Shown one piece after another: positions 7,756-17,198 of a stretch of DNA of 64,000 bases; within the stretch, counting starts at the first letter, position 1; every line of letters starts with the position of its first letter. This DNA is from Bradyrhizobium sp. B097 (GTDB lineage: Bacteria; Pseudomonadota; Alphaproteobacteria; Rhizobiales; Xanthobacteraceae), in contig NZ_CP152412.1 of the NCBI RefSeq assembly GCF_038957035.1, forward strand, positions 7,560,501 through 7,624,500, written 5' to 3'. Below the pieces are notes generated by a model, which worked only from the letters and a program-made list of their open reading frames with translations, was not told the DNA's origin and searched no databases. A program made the translations under genes and the position numbers.

Positions 7756-8890
7756 CGATCAGCAAGCTACTCTGCTCCAGCCGACGGCTGTCCCGCATCC
7801 TGGCGAGGTCGTGGCGGACTATCTTGAATTTCACGGGTGGGCGCAGCGCGATCTGGCGCGGCGTACAGGCCTCACGCCAAAGACCATCAGCGAGATTTGT
7901 AATGGAAAGGCGCCGGTTACGGCGACGACGGCACTTGCCTTGGAGAAGGTACTGCAGCGCCCCGCCCATTTTTGGCTGAACCTTCAGCGTCAATTCGACG
8001 AAGCTGAGGCGAGACACTTCGAGCTCGCGCAGTCCGCTCAATGGTCGGACTGGGCTCGCAAATTCCCTTTGAAGGATATGCGGAAGCTCCGCTTTTTGAA
8101 GCCGGGGCAGTCTGAAGTAGATGCCTTGCTCCACTTCCTCGGCGTCTCATCGCCTGAAAGCTGGAATGCTGTGTGGAGCGCTTCTCGTGTGGCGTACCGA
8201 CAAACCCGAAAATTCGCGACCAGCGTCGAAGCAGTTTCCGCGTGGGTCCGCGAAACGGAGCTTGTGGCGGCAGAACTTCAGACGGCGGATTTCAATGAGC
8301 ACTCACTCCGCGCGTCGATCGAAGAATTGAGGCGCCTGACCAGAACACGGGCCAATGAGATCATGGAACCAATCCAGAAGATTTGCGCGGCGGCAGGGGT
8401 TGCTGTGGTGTGGGTTCCAGAACTGCCTCACTGTGCGATAAGCGGCTGTGCGCGATGGCTGTCCGACAGGAAAGCCCTCATTGCTCTGACGCTTCGGTAC
8501 AAAACTGACGATCAGATGTGGTTTACGTTTTTTCACGAAGTAGGCCACGTGCTCCTTCATAGAAGGAAGCGATCGTTCGTCCTGGATAACGCAGCCGATA
8601 ATCTTTCGGATCAGGTCGTAGATCCTGAAATGCAACAGTATGAGAGCGAAGCCAATCAGTTTGCCGGCGATACGCTGATTCCACCTGCCGCTCTGGGCGA
8701 GTTCGTCCGGAAGAAAAGCTTTACGAACGAAGCCATTCACGACTTTGCGGAAGCGATCGGAATCGGTCCGGGCATCGTTGTCGGTCGATTGCAGCATGAG
8801 CGCCTATTGGCGCGTCATCAAGGAAACGCCCTCAAGCAAAAGCTCGATTGGCAGCTTGCTGAGGATGGCGACCAGACTTGGAGGCAATGA
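7748..8890 (+). CDS. HigA-like HTH antitoxin fused to an ImmA/IrrE metallopeptidase domain
   Basis: The ATG at 7748 (MDSDQQAT) lies inside the end of the toxin gene. Residues 20-85 are a Xre/HigA helix-turn-helix (HPGEVVADYLEFHGWAQRDLARRTGLTPKTISEICNGK). After a helical linker, residues 225-330 form an ImmA/IrrE-type zinc peptidase with HEVGH (about 263-267) in MWFTFFHEVGHVLLH. ImmA peptidases cleave repressors to switch on mobile elements. The fusion gives one protein that can both bind the operator and cleave a regulator, perhaps itself. At 380 residues it is much longer than plain HigA (about 100). The stop overlaps the next start. Confidence 0.85.
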   Translation: MDSDQQATLLQPTAVPHPGEVVADYLEFHGWAQRDLARRTGLTPKTISEICNGKAPVTATTALALEKVLQRPAHFWLNLQRQFDEAEARHFELAQSAQWSDWARKFPLKDMRKLRFLKPGQSEVDALLHFLGVSSPESWNAVWSASRVAYRQTRKFATSVEAVSAWVRETELVAAELQTADFNEHSLRASIEELRRLTRTRANEIMEPIQKICAAAGVAVVWVPELPHCAISGCARWLSDRKALIALTLRYKTDDQMWFTFFHEVGHVLLHRRKRSFVLDNAADNLSDQVVDPEMQQYESEANQFAGDTLIPPAALGEFVRKKSFTNEAIHDFAEAIGIGPGIVVGRLQHERLLARHQGNALKQKLDWQLAEDGDQTWRQ

Positions 8891-9474
8891 TGATTGGAAA
8901 AATCTTTATAACCAGCAGCGGCTACGATCCGCAGCTTGGGAAACATGTAAAAGACCCTTACCTCGGACCAAAGGCGAGCCTCGGAGCTTGTCGCCCTGAT
9001 ATCAGGCGCCAAGTCAAAGAAGGGGACCATTTGTTCGTGATATCCGGCAAGCTTCCCAATGTGCGCCAATTCGTGATGGGCGGCTTCGAAGTTGCGCAGA
9101 AAATCGACGCCCTACAAGCGTACGAGCGGTTTCCTGATCAACGCCTTCGAATGCGTGACGACGGTCAACTGATTGGAAACGTTGTCGTCGATGCGAGCGG
9201 CGCACAGCACGAACTCGACACTCATGATCCGGCGACGTTTGGCAAGCGGACCCCCAATTATATCGTGGGCAGCGATTGCATTTCCTTGGTTGATTCAGCG
9301 GAGATCGCGCTCGGTCGCGAGCAAACGCTCGATATGCTTCGGGAAATCTTCAAGAAGAACGGCGGATCACCGTTTGAGATCGTCGGCCATTACGGCTCAA
9401 AGCTGACTGAAGACCAAGTCATTAAGCTGCGTGAATGGTTGCTTTCACTGAAGAAAGTGACCGAAGCGGCCTAG
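8887..9474 (+). CDS. Nmad2-like protein of the HigBA-ImmA operon
   Basis: Starts within the stop of the antitoxin gene (ATGATGA), so it is translationally coupled. The 195-residue product begins IGKIFITSSGYDP and contains LGACRPDIRRQVKEGDHLFVISG, which recalls the nucleotide-modification-associated Nmad2 family, where a similar 'CKPxIR...GDW' segment occurs; this family call is by memory of the pattern only. Nmad proteins occur near modified-DNA phage and restriction loci. It is followed 23 bases later by the zinc-ribbon gene, giving a four-gene operon. Confidence 0.6.
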   Translation: MMIGKIFITSSGYDPQLGKHVKDPYLGPKASLGACRPDIRRQVKEGDHLFVISGKLPNVRQFVMGGFEVAQKIDALQAYERFPDQRLRMRDDGQLIGNVVVDASGAQHELDTHDPATFGKRTPNYIVGSDCISLVDSAEIALGREQTLDMLREIFKKNGGSPFEIVGHYGSKLTEDQVIKLREWLLSLKKVTEAA

Positions 9475-9497
9475 GATTTTCAAATGAAGGCGCGGCC

Positions 9498-10637
9498 ATG
9501 AGACAGCTTGATATGTTTGCCCCGCCAAAAAAAGCGGCGTTAAAGCAGGCGGGTGGTTGCGATATTACGCCTGTCGGAAAACGGCGTGACGGTGGCACGC
9601 GATACTGGTGCCTTACACACAAAGCCGATGCCACCGCCAAGTACGGTCGGCCCGCGATGGCATGCCGTGCGGCGCATCTTCCACCGATTTTGCCTCATGA
9701 GATTCTCGATCTTGATCTCGACCAATATCCCGGCGGAGTGGGCCTATGGGGCGCTGTTCCACCCGTGTATGATACGACCCGCCTTCCCTTGGATTTTGGA
9801 ATCCATGTTCACGCGCGGAGGGATTCCGACGGGGACAAAGACATAGACGCTACCTATCGGGCGGTCAGGGTGATTGGCCATCAGCTTCCGACGGAAGGCT
9901 TGCTGATTTCTGAGATCGACGCCGTGTACTACATGGTCAGCAGCGAATTCGGATTCGATATGCGTGACGTCCGGTGCACCTATTGTGGATATCCGCATCT
10001 CGACAAAGACTGGTTCAGCGTCCACCCGCACCGCCGTCATCTGTGCGCAGGTTGCGGCAAGAATTTTGGCGATTCCGTTGTTGGGATCGGAAATCCTGTT
10101 CGCGCAACACAAGAAACCTTGGGGCTGGTCCCGCGAAAGCCTGTTCAAGCTGCACGGGTCCTCAAGCTCCAGCAGAGCGATTATCCCGGTGGCATACAAG
10201 TCTGGGGTTCGAACGCCGCGATCATTTGGTCCTCTGAGAAGGCGGAGGAAGAAGGTATTCACGTGCATGCATACAAGGCAGACGGTGAAATAGCCAACCC
10301 TGACGACACATTCTCCGCCGTGGAAATAGATGGCGTGAGATTGGACCCCGCCATGGTCCGTACACTGATGGCGCAAAACTCGTTGCCGCATCTCGAAGCG
10401 CGTGTCGTTCCCCTGAAATGCAGCCGTTGTCACGAAATGGAATTTAGCCGTGGCGAGCAAGCCTTTACTCCGGTCGTCGGTCGCATTTGCTCGAAATGCC
10501 GGGGCGAACTCAGTGGGCCAACTCGACTGCGACGCACAATCGGAAATCCGTTGATAGCTACGCTGGAGCAATTGTCGGCAAGTGCACCGCGCCCGCCGCA
10601 GAAGCATGCCACGGGCCTGCTGCCAGAAACGCTATGA
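9498..10637 (+). CDS. Zinc-ribbon protein with a duplicated module, last gene of the operon
   Basis: The ATG at 9498 has GAAGG 9-13 bases upstream. The 379-residue product contains two copies of one module: DQYPGGVGLWGAVPP...GIHVHARRDSDGDKDIDATY (about 75-125) and SDYPGGIQVWGSNAA...GIHVHAYKADGEIANPDDTF (about 230-275). Each module is followed by a zinc-binding unit: CTYCGY...CAGCGKNFGD between them and CSRCHE...CSKCRGE after the second. I know no named family with this layout. The HVHA segment could bind metal or a base. It shares an operon with the Nmad2-like gene and the toxin-antitoxin pair; a role in sensing or handling modified nucleic acid is speculation. Confidence 0.7.
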   Translation: MRQLDMFAPPKKAALKQAGGCDITPVGKRRDGGTRYWCLTHKADATAKYGRPAMACRAAHLPPILPHEILDLDLDQYPGGVGLWGAVPPVYDTTRLPLDFGIHVHARRDSDGDKDIDATYRAVRVIGHQLPTEGLLISEIDAVYYMVSSEFGFDMRDVRCTYCGYPHLDKDWFSVHPHRRHLCAGCGKNFGDSVVGIGNPVRATQETLGLVPRKPVQAARVLKLQQSDYPGGIQVWGSNAAIIWSSEKAEEEGIHVHAYKADGEIANPDDTFSAVEIDGVRLDPAMVRTLMAQNSLPHLEARVVPLKCSRCHEMEFSRGEQAFTPVVGRICSKCRGELSGPTRLRRTIGNPLIATLEQLSASAPRPPQKHATGLLPETL

Positions 10638-12287
10638 GTCCGTACCGCACTCGATTGCCGGTCAAAGGCCGGGCGAGACCGGGGTATCAAGGGCGGCCGG
10701 GGCGGAGGAGGATCACCCGGCCTGCACAAGTGGATGTCGGTATAGGTCTTGTCGAAAAGTGGTCCGCGCGGAAGGTCGGAGAGACCGGCCCGGCCGGTCC
10801 CGACGCTGCCAGGAGCTCACCCTTGTCCGCGCGAGCGGCGGAGCCCTTCCATGTCCTTTTGCAAGTAAAAAGATGTGCGAGAACGCTCGCCGTGCCGAAG
10901 GCAGGGCGACAGAGAACTCTTTTTCCTGTTGGGTCGGGGCGAAGCGCCGATGGCGACGGTCGATCAATCTTCCATTCGCGGGTTGGATAACGCATGAGCG
11001 CTTTTCGTCGCGGCCTACCTCTGACTTAGGACGGGCATCGGATTGAACCGGCCCACTGGGCTCTCGAGGATTGCCTGACCGTGCGCTCGGCCCCCGGCCG
11101 AACAGGTCGGCGGATTTACATCATAGGCACGGCGACCTCACAGCCAATGGCCCAAACAAAGCCGCTGAGCTCGTGGGCGATGGCGGTGACGACCACGGTG
11201 GGCTTTTTGCCTGCGGCGGAGAGCCTGCGATAGCGGCCACGGAGACGAACCTGCGCCTTCCATGCGATGTCCCATACCGGCTCTGGCTGGCGTTCCACAA
11301 CGTCGGTCTTACCCCACGAGACGCGCGGCTAATAGTGATAGCTCCAGGCTGGCTCTACAAGCATGCGGCGACGCGCCAGGCACCGCCAGGAGTGGCGCCA
11401 TCGAATCGTCCCCAACTCGAACGACCATCTCGGCGAGCCAGGACGTCCGACGATCCGGTCGTGCTCGACGATCTGCCGGAGCTCGTTCCCACCACCACGG
11501 CGGACTGGACACGATCCAGATCTACCTGGGCGACCTGATCGATCTATTCATCGCGGACGCCGCCGCCTCCACCGAAGCCAAGTCTGTTTCGGTCCCCAAG
11601 GCCCGGAAGCCGACCATCGCCGAGCTTGAAAAAGTTATCCGGTCGGTTCTCCAAACCGGGCGAACCGTGATCTTCGCGGTCAAGCGGGAGTTAGCACCGG
11701 ATGATTCAGACAGAACGCCTCCGACATCTCCGGTCGAGATACCCTCGCTATGCTTCGATGACGAGTGCAGGCCGGGCGACGATTCCTTCGACTTTGCGGA
11801 TGCCGTCGAGACTTGATCACGCCGGCCGGCTAAACCCGGTGCGACAACTCACCATAAGATGTCTGCAAGCCGCGGCCGCGGAAGGAGGAGCGGGGTGAAA
11901 CCATACCTCGATCAGAGCAAGCCTTTCGGAGGCTAAGTGACCGTGGTTGGCTCGGCAACGAGCCGGCCCCGGCATGGTCCGCAACTCGCGCAGCGAGCCG
12001 AGCGCGAGCTTGATCCTTACGTTAATCTCGCTGAGATGTACAACGCTGCGGAAGTGAGCTGGCGCGCGGCGACTTCCACGTCCTAACCGAACGCGCGCGC
12101 CCGATGCGAACGAGTTCATAGCACTGACCTGTACTATAGATGGAAAGCGTACTGTAGTTTCTACTTTAAGACCACAAGCGGCAAGCTTTCGGGTGTCGAG
12201 TTCGAGAGCGAAGCGGGCGCCACGGCCGATGAAGATGGGCACTATCGCTCCACCGTGGCGCTATGGCAACTGTGCTCGACGATCACC
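10638..12287. other. 1.65-kb gene-poor, decayed stretch
   Basis: Apart from the IS110 fragment listed separately I find no convincing gene. Open frames exist on both strands but have the arginine/proline-rich composition of GC-rich noise. A plus-strand segment near 11,580-11,816 (PKARKPTIAELEKVIRSVLQ) reads like a real protein tail but has no credible start and is not recognised. Confidence 0.5.
11116..11325 (-). pseudogene. C-terminal fragment of an IS110-family transposase
   Basis: The frame reads WDIAWKAQVRLRGRYRRLSAAGKK, then VVVTAIAHELSGFVWAIG, which is the conserved C-terminal end of IS110/IS116/IS902 transposases. Upstream on the same strand the frame breaks at a stop and the N-terminal DEDD catalytic part is missing, so this is a dead remnant of about 60 residues. 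Confidence 0.65.
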
Positions 12288-12662
12288 TCACTTTTGCCGT
12301 CCCAAGAGTGCCCAATTAGCATTTTCTCTTTCTTTCGATGTCAGACCCCGGATGACCCGAGCGCGGTTCTCCGAAAGCCGCGCCAGCCTCGCCGCCAGGC
12401 TGGGATCGCGCGCCGTCATCGGCATGTTGAGCCGAGCCAACCCGGTCCCCGCCGACATACCCTTTCGGCCGTCGGCGATGTGCGTGATCGCGCCATCGCG
12501 AAAGCACGCCAGCACGACCAACGCGTTGCGGCCGTAAGAAAAGCTCGGCACGGGTTCGGCGACGTACCGCGTGGCGTCGTACCGGTTTTCTTCGGCGTAA
12601 TTCAGAATAATGTCACGCCGGCCCTCGGGAACGTGGAGGACGTAAGCGGTTGCGGCAGGCAT
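12288..12662 (-). CDS. Hypothetical protein, 124 aa
   Basis: ATG at 12662 with GAAGGAT upstream at a normal distance. The product looks like a folded soluble protein (YVLHVPEGRRDIILNYAEENRYDATRYV, then FSYGRNALVVLACFRDGAITHIADG) rather than noise, and begins with a beta-strand-like segment. No family recognised. It stands alone, convergent with the decayed region and divergent from the second Fic gene. Confidence 0.55.
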   Translation of the reverse strand: MPAATAYVLHVPEGRRDIILNYAEENRYDATRYVAEPVPSFSYGRNALVVLACFRDGAITHIADGRKGMSAGTGLARLNMPMTARDPSLAARLARLSENRARVIRGLTSKERENANWALLGRQK

Positions 12663-13004
12663 GAGAGAGATCCTTCAGCCGGAAATTCGACCGGTGGCGC
12701 AAACCGCAAAGGTAGGTTCCATGGGGACACGGTTGTAAGGGGAGCCCGCCACAATTGGGTGGGCTGCAGCCCGAGAACCGCATTTGGCTCTCCGTTTAAT
12801 GAGCAAGAATAAGAACACTTGCCGCCCTAATGAGACGCTGGCTACCCAACGGGACAACGTTTCAAGTGCGTTTCCTAGACAGGCCGGAAAGGCGAAAGTC
12901 GTCGAATTCCTTGCAATCAGAGCTGACGCCGGGCTCTTTATTGAAGTTTTTATAAACAACCTTTAATAAGGATATATACTGAACCTCAGTACCCAAGGTT
13001 TCCC
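12663..13004. other. Intergenic region before the second Fic gene
   Basis: No convincing gene. It contains an AT-rich stretch (about 12,950-12,985) and the perfect inverted repeat listed separately, consistent with a promoter for the Fic gene. Confidence 0.5.
12977..12991. promoter_or_regulatory. Perfect 6-3-6 inverted repeat before the Fic gene
   Basis: TACTGAaccTCAGTA is a perfect palindrome with a 3-base centre, 13 bases before the GTG start at 13005 and overlapping an AT-rich TATATACT that could be a -10 box. The position suits a repressor site controlling the Fic gene. Confidence 0.55.
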
Positions 13005-14201
13005 GTGAACCGCGACCATCTCAGCCATGCCATCCGGGAGCGACTGAAACGGCTCCCGCTGCCGTTCGACGCCCATTACGGGGTCGTTCCACTGCCACCG
13101 CCCGAGGAGGGGATTGCGGTGGGGCCGGTCCTCGCACGGCTGAAGGCGGCGGACACGGCCCTTGTCAGGATTGAGACACTCGCGGCGGACCTCAAGGACC
13201 CCTATCTCATCAGCCGCATATTGCCCCGGCGCGAGGCTGTAAGCAGTTCGTCAATCGAAGGGACGAACAGCACACTCGACGAACTGCTGTCAGTTGAGGA
13301 AAGCGAAGATTCCCCGCAGGGCGAAGCCGCCGCGCAAGTGCGCGACTACGCGCTCGCGCTCGATGATTTTCTACCCCGCGCGCGCAAGGAAAAGCTGAAA
13401 TTGTTCACGACCGCTCTGATTCAGGATTTGCATCGTGCCGTTATACGTGGCGATGCTGATTATAAGGACAAGCCCGGCGATTTCCGAGAGCGGGTGGTTT
13501 GGATCGGCGGCAGAGGCGACATCGCGTATTCGACCTATAATCCAACGCCTCCCGCCGATATCGCGGCCTGCCTCGAAGACACCACGAAATACATGCGCTG
13601 CGAGGGGATGCAGGCGATGTACCAGAGCTTCGTCGTGCGCATGTCAGTGGCGCATGCGCATTTCGAGGCGGTCCATCCATTCCGCGACGGCAACGGCCGG
13701 GTTGGGCGCCTGCTGTTACCGCTGATGATGGCGGCAGAGGGAATGATGCCGATTTATCTCTCGCCCTACATCGAGGCCCACAAGACGGCTTATTACGACT
13801 CCCTCAAGGCGGCGCAGCAACGGCTGGAGTGGCACGAGGCGGTGGGGTTCATGGCAGATGCAGTGGTCGGCACGACCGATGAGCTACTCAAGATGCGCGA
13901 GGCCTTGGCCACACTTGGCGCTATGTGGCGCGAGCGTCGAAAATTCCGGCAGCGCTCTGCCAGCCTTCGCGCGCTCGATGTATTACCCCATTATCCAGTT
14001 CTAACCGTGAAGCGCCTGGCTAAGCTTCTCGACATCACTGTGCAGGCAGCTTCCCAAGCGGTGGAGCAGCTTGTCGAGTGCAAGATTCTCGTGGAGCGGA
14101 CCGGCTATGCCCGCAACCGCGTATTCACTGCGCCTGATGCGCTGTCGATTATCAACCGCCCATTCGGTGAAGATCCGATTCTTCCCAGCCCACCTTCATG
14201 A
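13005..14201 (+). CDS. Class II Fic-domain protein (self-inhibited AMPylase)
   Basis: A 398-residue Fic protein starting with GTG. It carries an N-terminal inhibitory motif SSSIEGT (about residues 79-85), matching (S/T)xxxE(G/N), followed by the Fic core with HPFRDGNGRVGR (about 223-234). The glutamate of the inhibitory helix blocks ATP positioning in this class. The C-terminal 80 residues resemble a winged helix (YPVLTVKRLAKLLDITVQAASQAVEQLVECKILV), as in many stand-alone bacterial Fic proteins of this size. The 15-base palindrome just upstream could be bound by its own winged helix. Confidence 0.9.
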   Translation: MNRDHLSHAIRERLKRLPLPFDAHYGVVPLPPPEEGIAVGPVLARLKAADTALVRIETLAADLKDPYLISRILPRREAVSSSSIEGTNSTLDELLSVEESEDSPQGEAAAQVRDYALALDDFLPRARKEKLKLFTTALIQDLHRAVIRGDADYKDKPGDFRERVVWIGGRGDIAYSTYNPTPPADIAACLEDTTKYMRCEGMQAMYQSFVVRMSVAHAHFEAVHPFRDGNGRVGRLLLPLMMAAEGMMPIYLSPYIEAHKTAYYDSLKAAQQRLEWHEAVGFMADAVVGTTDELLKMREALATLGAMWRERRKFRQRSASLRALDVLPHYPVLTVKRLAKLLDITVQAASQAVEQLVECKILVERTGYARNRVFTAPDALSIINRPFGEDPILPSPPS

Positions 14202-14304
14202 CGATTATCAGTCCATGATGATCTGATGGTTCGTTCATGCCGGAGAGTGTAGCACAAACGTTCGCATGGTATTGTCCACATACCATTGCTGAGCCAGTGC
14301 GATC

Positions 14305-15087
14305 ATGAGCGATTTCTCGAATTTCCGCGCGATCTATAACGAGTTGACTGACGCTGTAACAAGCGCAAAATATCAATTCTTCAAAGACCATTTGGAAAAC
14401 TTCCTCCGCAACATCGACGACACGCCAAGAGCGCACCGCGTCGTTTCCGACCTGGAGAAGCGTGTCGATTTTCCGACATGGTACGCGGAGTGCAAGGAGA
14501 CGATTGGGTCCATGGTCGGGAGCGGCACGCTCACATGGCCGAAGGACAAGACCGACAGACTGGCCATGCACATCGCGCTGCTCCGGGCGCTCAGCAATGG
14601 CGAGCTGGATATCTATGATTTCTGTGCCGCCTTCCTCTACACGGCTAACGATTACGATACTAATGTCTATGACATATCCCGGCAACTCTTCCTGCCGACG
14701 ACGCGCGAGTTGATACGCTACATTGAACAGCGTTTCGATGCTGCCGACATTCCGGCATCCGACCGCACCGTCACTATCAATCACAACAGCAAGGAGTATA
14801 CCGATGCCGACGAGGCGATGGCGGAACTTGAGAAAGCCATCCGCGAAGCCAACGACTTTGACGATCCGGCAGAGAAGGAGCAGCGCGGGGCGGAAATCTC
14901 CGCCGCGCGGCGCCTCATAAGATCGAACCGGGTTCGCGTCGATCTGGTCGTGGATCTGATCAAACCAACTGTCGTGCAGTATGCGACAAAAGTGAAGGAC
15001 GGCATCGTCGCCAACGCAGCCAACGCGACCGTGACCGCATTGGGCGTGTTGCTCGGGTACGCGTTCAAGGCGTTACTCGGCCTGTAA
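14305..15087 (+). CDS. Unknown 260-aa protein with a C-terminal hydrophobic helix
   Basis: Starts at ATG 14305, 104 bases after the Fic gene. The product is mostly helical and acidic, with no motif I recognise. The last 25 residues (VTALGVLLGYAFKALLGL) form one hydrophobic segment that could be a membrane anchor or pore helix. A soluble sensor-like body with a terminal hydrophobic helix is a common layout in conflict effectors, but that is inference from shape alone. Confidence 0.65.
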   Translation: MSDFSNFRAIYNELTDAVTSAKYQFFKDHLENFLRNIDDTPRAHRVVSDLEKRVDFPTWYAECKETIGSMVGSGTLTWPKDKTDRLAMHIALLRALSNGELDIYDFCAAFLYTANDYDTNVYDISRQLFLPTTRELIRYIEQRFDAADIPASDRTVTINHNSKEYTDADEAMAELEKAIREANDFDDPAEKEQRGAEISAARRLIRSNRVRVDLVVDLIKPTVVQYATKVKDGIVANAANATVTALGVLLGYAFKALLGL

Positions 15088-15123
15088 CGTTATAGGGAGC
15101 ATCCGCGTCGACACGGCCCATGT

Positions 15124-15363
15124 TCAAGGAATGCAGGACCATAACCATATCCAGCGGAAAGGGGCTGAAGTCGCCGTCATCAAGCGAAAAGTGAATGCCG
15201 GCCGTTCATCGAGAGCTGGTAGTCGCAGAAGAACAAAGCAAAGAAACGCGGTCATTGGAACGAGGATGCTGGCGCCTATCCATGCAAGAAAGCAAATGCC
15301 GGCCACATTCAGAAGCGCGAGTTTCCAATTGAAGTTCATAGTTGGATGGGTCGCAGACTGCAT
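15124..15363 (-). CDS. Small two-TM membrane protein
   Basis: A 79-residue minus-strand frame with two adjacent hydrophobic stretches (LALLNVAGICFLAWIGASIL and VPMTAFLCFVLL), probably starting at MNFNWK (internal Met 9). No family recognised. It overlaps the terminase-like remnant frame, so one or both may be non-functional. Confidence 0.4.
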   Translation of the reverse strand: MQSATHPTMNFNWKLALLNVAGICFLAWIGASILVPMTAFLCFVLLRLPALDERPAFTFRLMTATSAPFRWIWLWSCIP

Positions 15364-15435
15364 ATTGTGCGTTGACGAGGCTGCGCTGCGCTTTTCTGCC
15401 AGAGATAGAGCGCTCCCCTGCGAAGGTGGACGTTA

Positions 15436-15557
15436 CTCGTTCGAATCGTATGGGCGCGCCCCTCTCTCTCGAAGAAGTTGGCAATCTTGGCGTCAGTAGC
15501 GCCTAAGCGGCAAAGCTTCGCGGCTTGGTCTACATACTCAGGGAGATAAACGGACAA
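15436..15557 (-). pseudogene. Terminase small-subunit-like N-terminal fragment
   Basis: The frame begins MSVYLPEYVDQAAKLCRLGATDAKIANFFE, close to the N-terminal helix-turn-helix of phage terminase small subunits (YxPEYxxQAxKLCxLGATDxxLAxFF). After about 30 residues the similarity stops. Phage terminase small subunits recognise DNA ends for packaging; this is a broken remnant of about 40 residues. Confidence 0.5.
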
Positions 15558-15703
15558 GCGTCCGGGGTTGCGGGCGGCGGTTTGGCCACGCCACTATTAC
15601 GCGCACGGCTTTAGTGCTATTGGCAAGCATTGCAACCTGCGAGCCATTTCTCCAATGCCGCCGCCCTATCCAGTCCCGCTTTTCACAGGGCAGCGCATCA
15701 TCG

Positions 15704-16192
15704 ATGATGTCGCTGGTCATGGAATACAGCCCCAAAGCCTTCTCGGACCTGGGCGAGGAAGCCTTGCGCTTCCACTTCCTGGTGCAGCTCAACGGGCAGT
15801 ACGAGGGAGAAGCAACCGGGTCAGACCTTCAATGGCGAGGGAAAGTCGGACATCATCATCCGGCAAGGCGGGGCCAACGTCTTCATCGCCGAATGTAAAA
15901 TCTGGCAGGGTGTGACCGCCTTCACCGCCGCCATCGACCAGCTCCAGCAATACGTGACCTGGAGAGACACGAAGACGGTGTTCGTCATCTTCAACCGCAA
16001 CAAGGGCTTTAGCGACGTGGTCCAGAAGGCACGGGAGGCGGTTCGAGCCCACCCGCAATACAAGTCCGGCCCGCTGGTCCAGGGCCTGCCCGGTTCCGGT
16101 ACGTCTTCCGCAACGCGAACGATCCCAACCGGGAGTACGCGCTGACCTTGATGCTCTTCAATGTCCCCAAACCGGACGATGCCAATGGCTAG
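15704..16192 (+). pseudogene. Frameshifted PD-(D/E)xK nuclease-like gene
   Basis: Three frames must be joined. The first gives MEYSPKAFSDLGEEALRFHF...; after a shift near 15,820 the second gives EGKSDIIIRQGGANVFIAECKIW, where D...ECK is the PD-(D/E)xK nuclease signature, then IDQLQQYVTWRDTK and FNRNKGFSDVV; after a shift near 16,100 the third gives the tail NDPNREYALTLMLFNVP. The combined product of about 160 residues matches a recurrent restriction-nuclease-like protein type. Both shifts inactivate the gene. It is followed directly by the next remnant, so the two were probably one operon. Confidence 0.65.
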
Positions 16193-17198
16193 GGCGAAAG
16201 AGCCGCCCCTCTGGGCACCGATGTTCAGCCTACCGAACGTCCACGTCAAATTCCCGATCGACGTGGACGGTTTCGCTCTGGTTGCCCCAGACGAGTTCCG
16301 CATCAAAGCCATCAAGAAGCAGCAGCCCCGGCTGTGCAGCTTCCTGAAGAAATTCAAGACCGAGTTCGGCGATCCCGTCCAGCCAAGCACCATCATCTGG
16401 CGCAAGGACAAGCCGGACACCTATCGCACCATCAGCGCTATCTCCGGATTTCGCGACCTCATATCGATGTCGGTCATTCCCTTGAGCTGGGCCAAGGTTC
16501 ACCAGTTCGGCCATGTCCGGGGGCCAATGTATTTGGACACATTCGCCGTTTACCCATGGATGGTGGGCAACAAAGGAGAAGGTCTAGTGACCCAGACGCC
16601 TTCCCTGCTTGGCTACCATGAGGTCCGACGCCTCCGCGGTCAGACCATGCCGGCGTTGGCGACGCACCAACTCGACCGGCGCGACGTCGATATCTTGCTG
16701 ATGGCCGGACTCCTGAAACGCTGGGAGCGGTGTTTCGCGAATGACAGCCCGTCCATCGAGGATGAGCGGCTGTTCCGTTCCCTCAACATGGCGAACGCGG
16801 CAGCAATGCTTCCTGCGGCCGCTGACGCGAAGCTGTATGACATCGTGAGATCCGTGGCGCTATGGGCCAGCGCGTTTGAAATCCTCTACCCAGCGAAGAA
16901 AGAAGCCTACAAGCGCATCTATGCCGCACTCAATGGCATCTCTTGGAACAACTCGGCTTGCTCCACGAAAAGGTATAAGGCCTACGGCGACAAGAGCGGC
17001 GCATTGTATGCACGCGTGCGCAGGCGCAGCCACACATCAAGAAGGACGGCAAGCTCTGTCTGGGCGGAAAGCCGGTGCCCGGCGACGGCATCGCCACCGT
17101 CAAAAGAGCGCTGTCAGAAGCTTTCCGTCTCCTTGGCGAAAACGAGACCAAACAGCACGACGACGACTTCCGCGAGGATTTCGGCCTCTATTGGCTGA
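16185..17198 (+). pseudogene. Truncated HEPN-like protein
   Basis: The start (ATG at 16185 or 16179) overlaps the stop of the nuclease remnant, suggesting a former operon. The first 270 residues are protein-like and end with SVALWASAFEILYP, a helix recalling the HEPN domains of large defence proteins. Past about 16,990 the frame turns to noise, just before the place where a catalytic HEPN R-x4-6-H would be expected, so the active site is missing. HEPN assignment is inference from one segment. Confidence 0.4.

Noticed and set aside
10687..11046. Overlapping 84-154 residue frames on both strands
   Set aside because: Arg/Pro/Ser-rich, no ribosome sites, no motifs, mutually exclusive overlaps.
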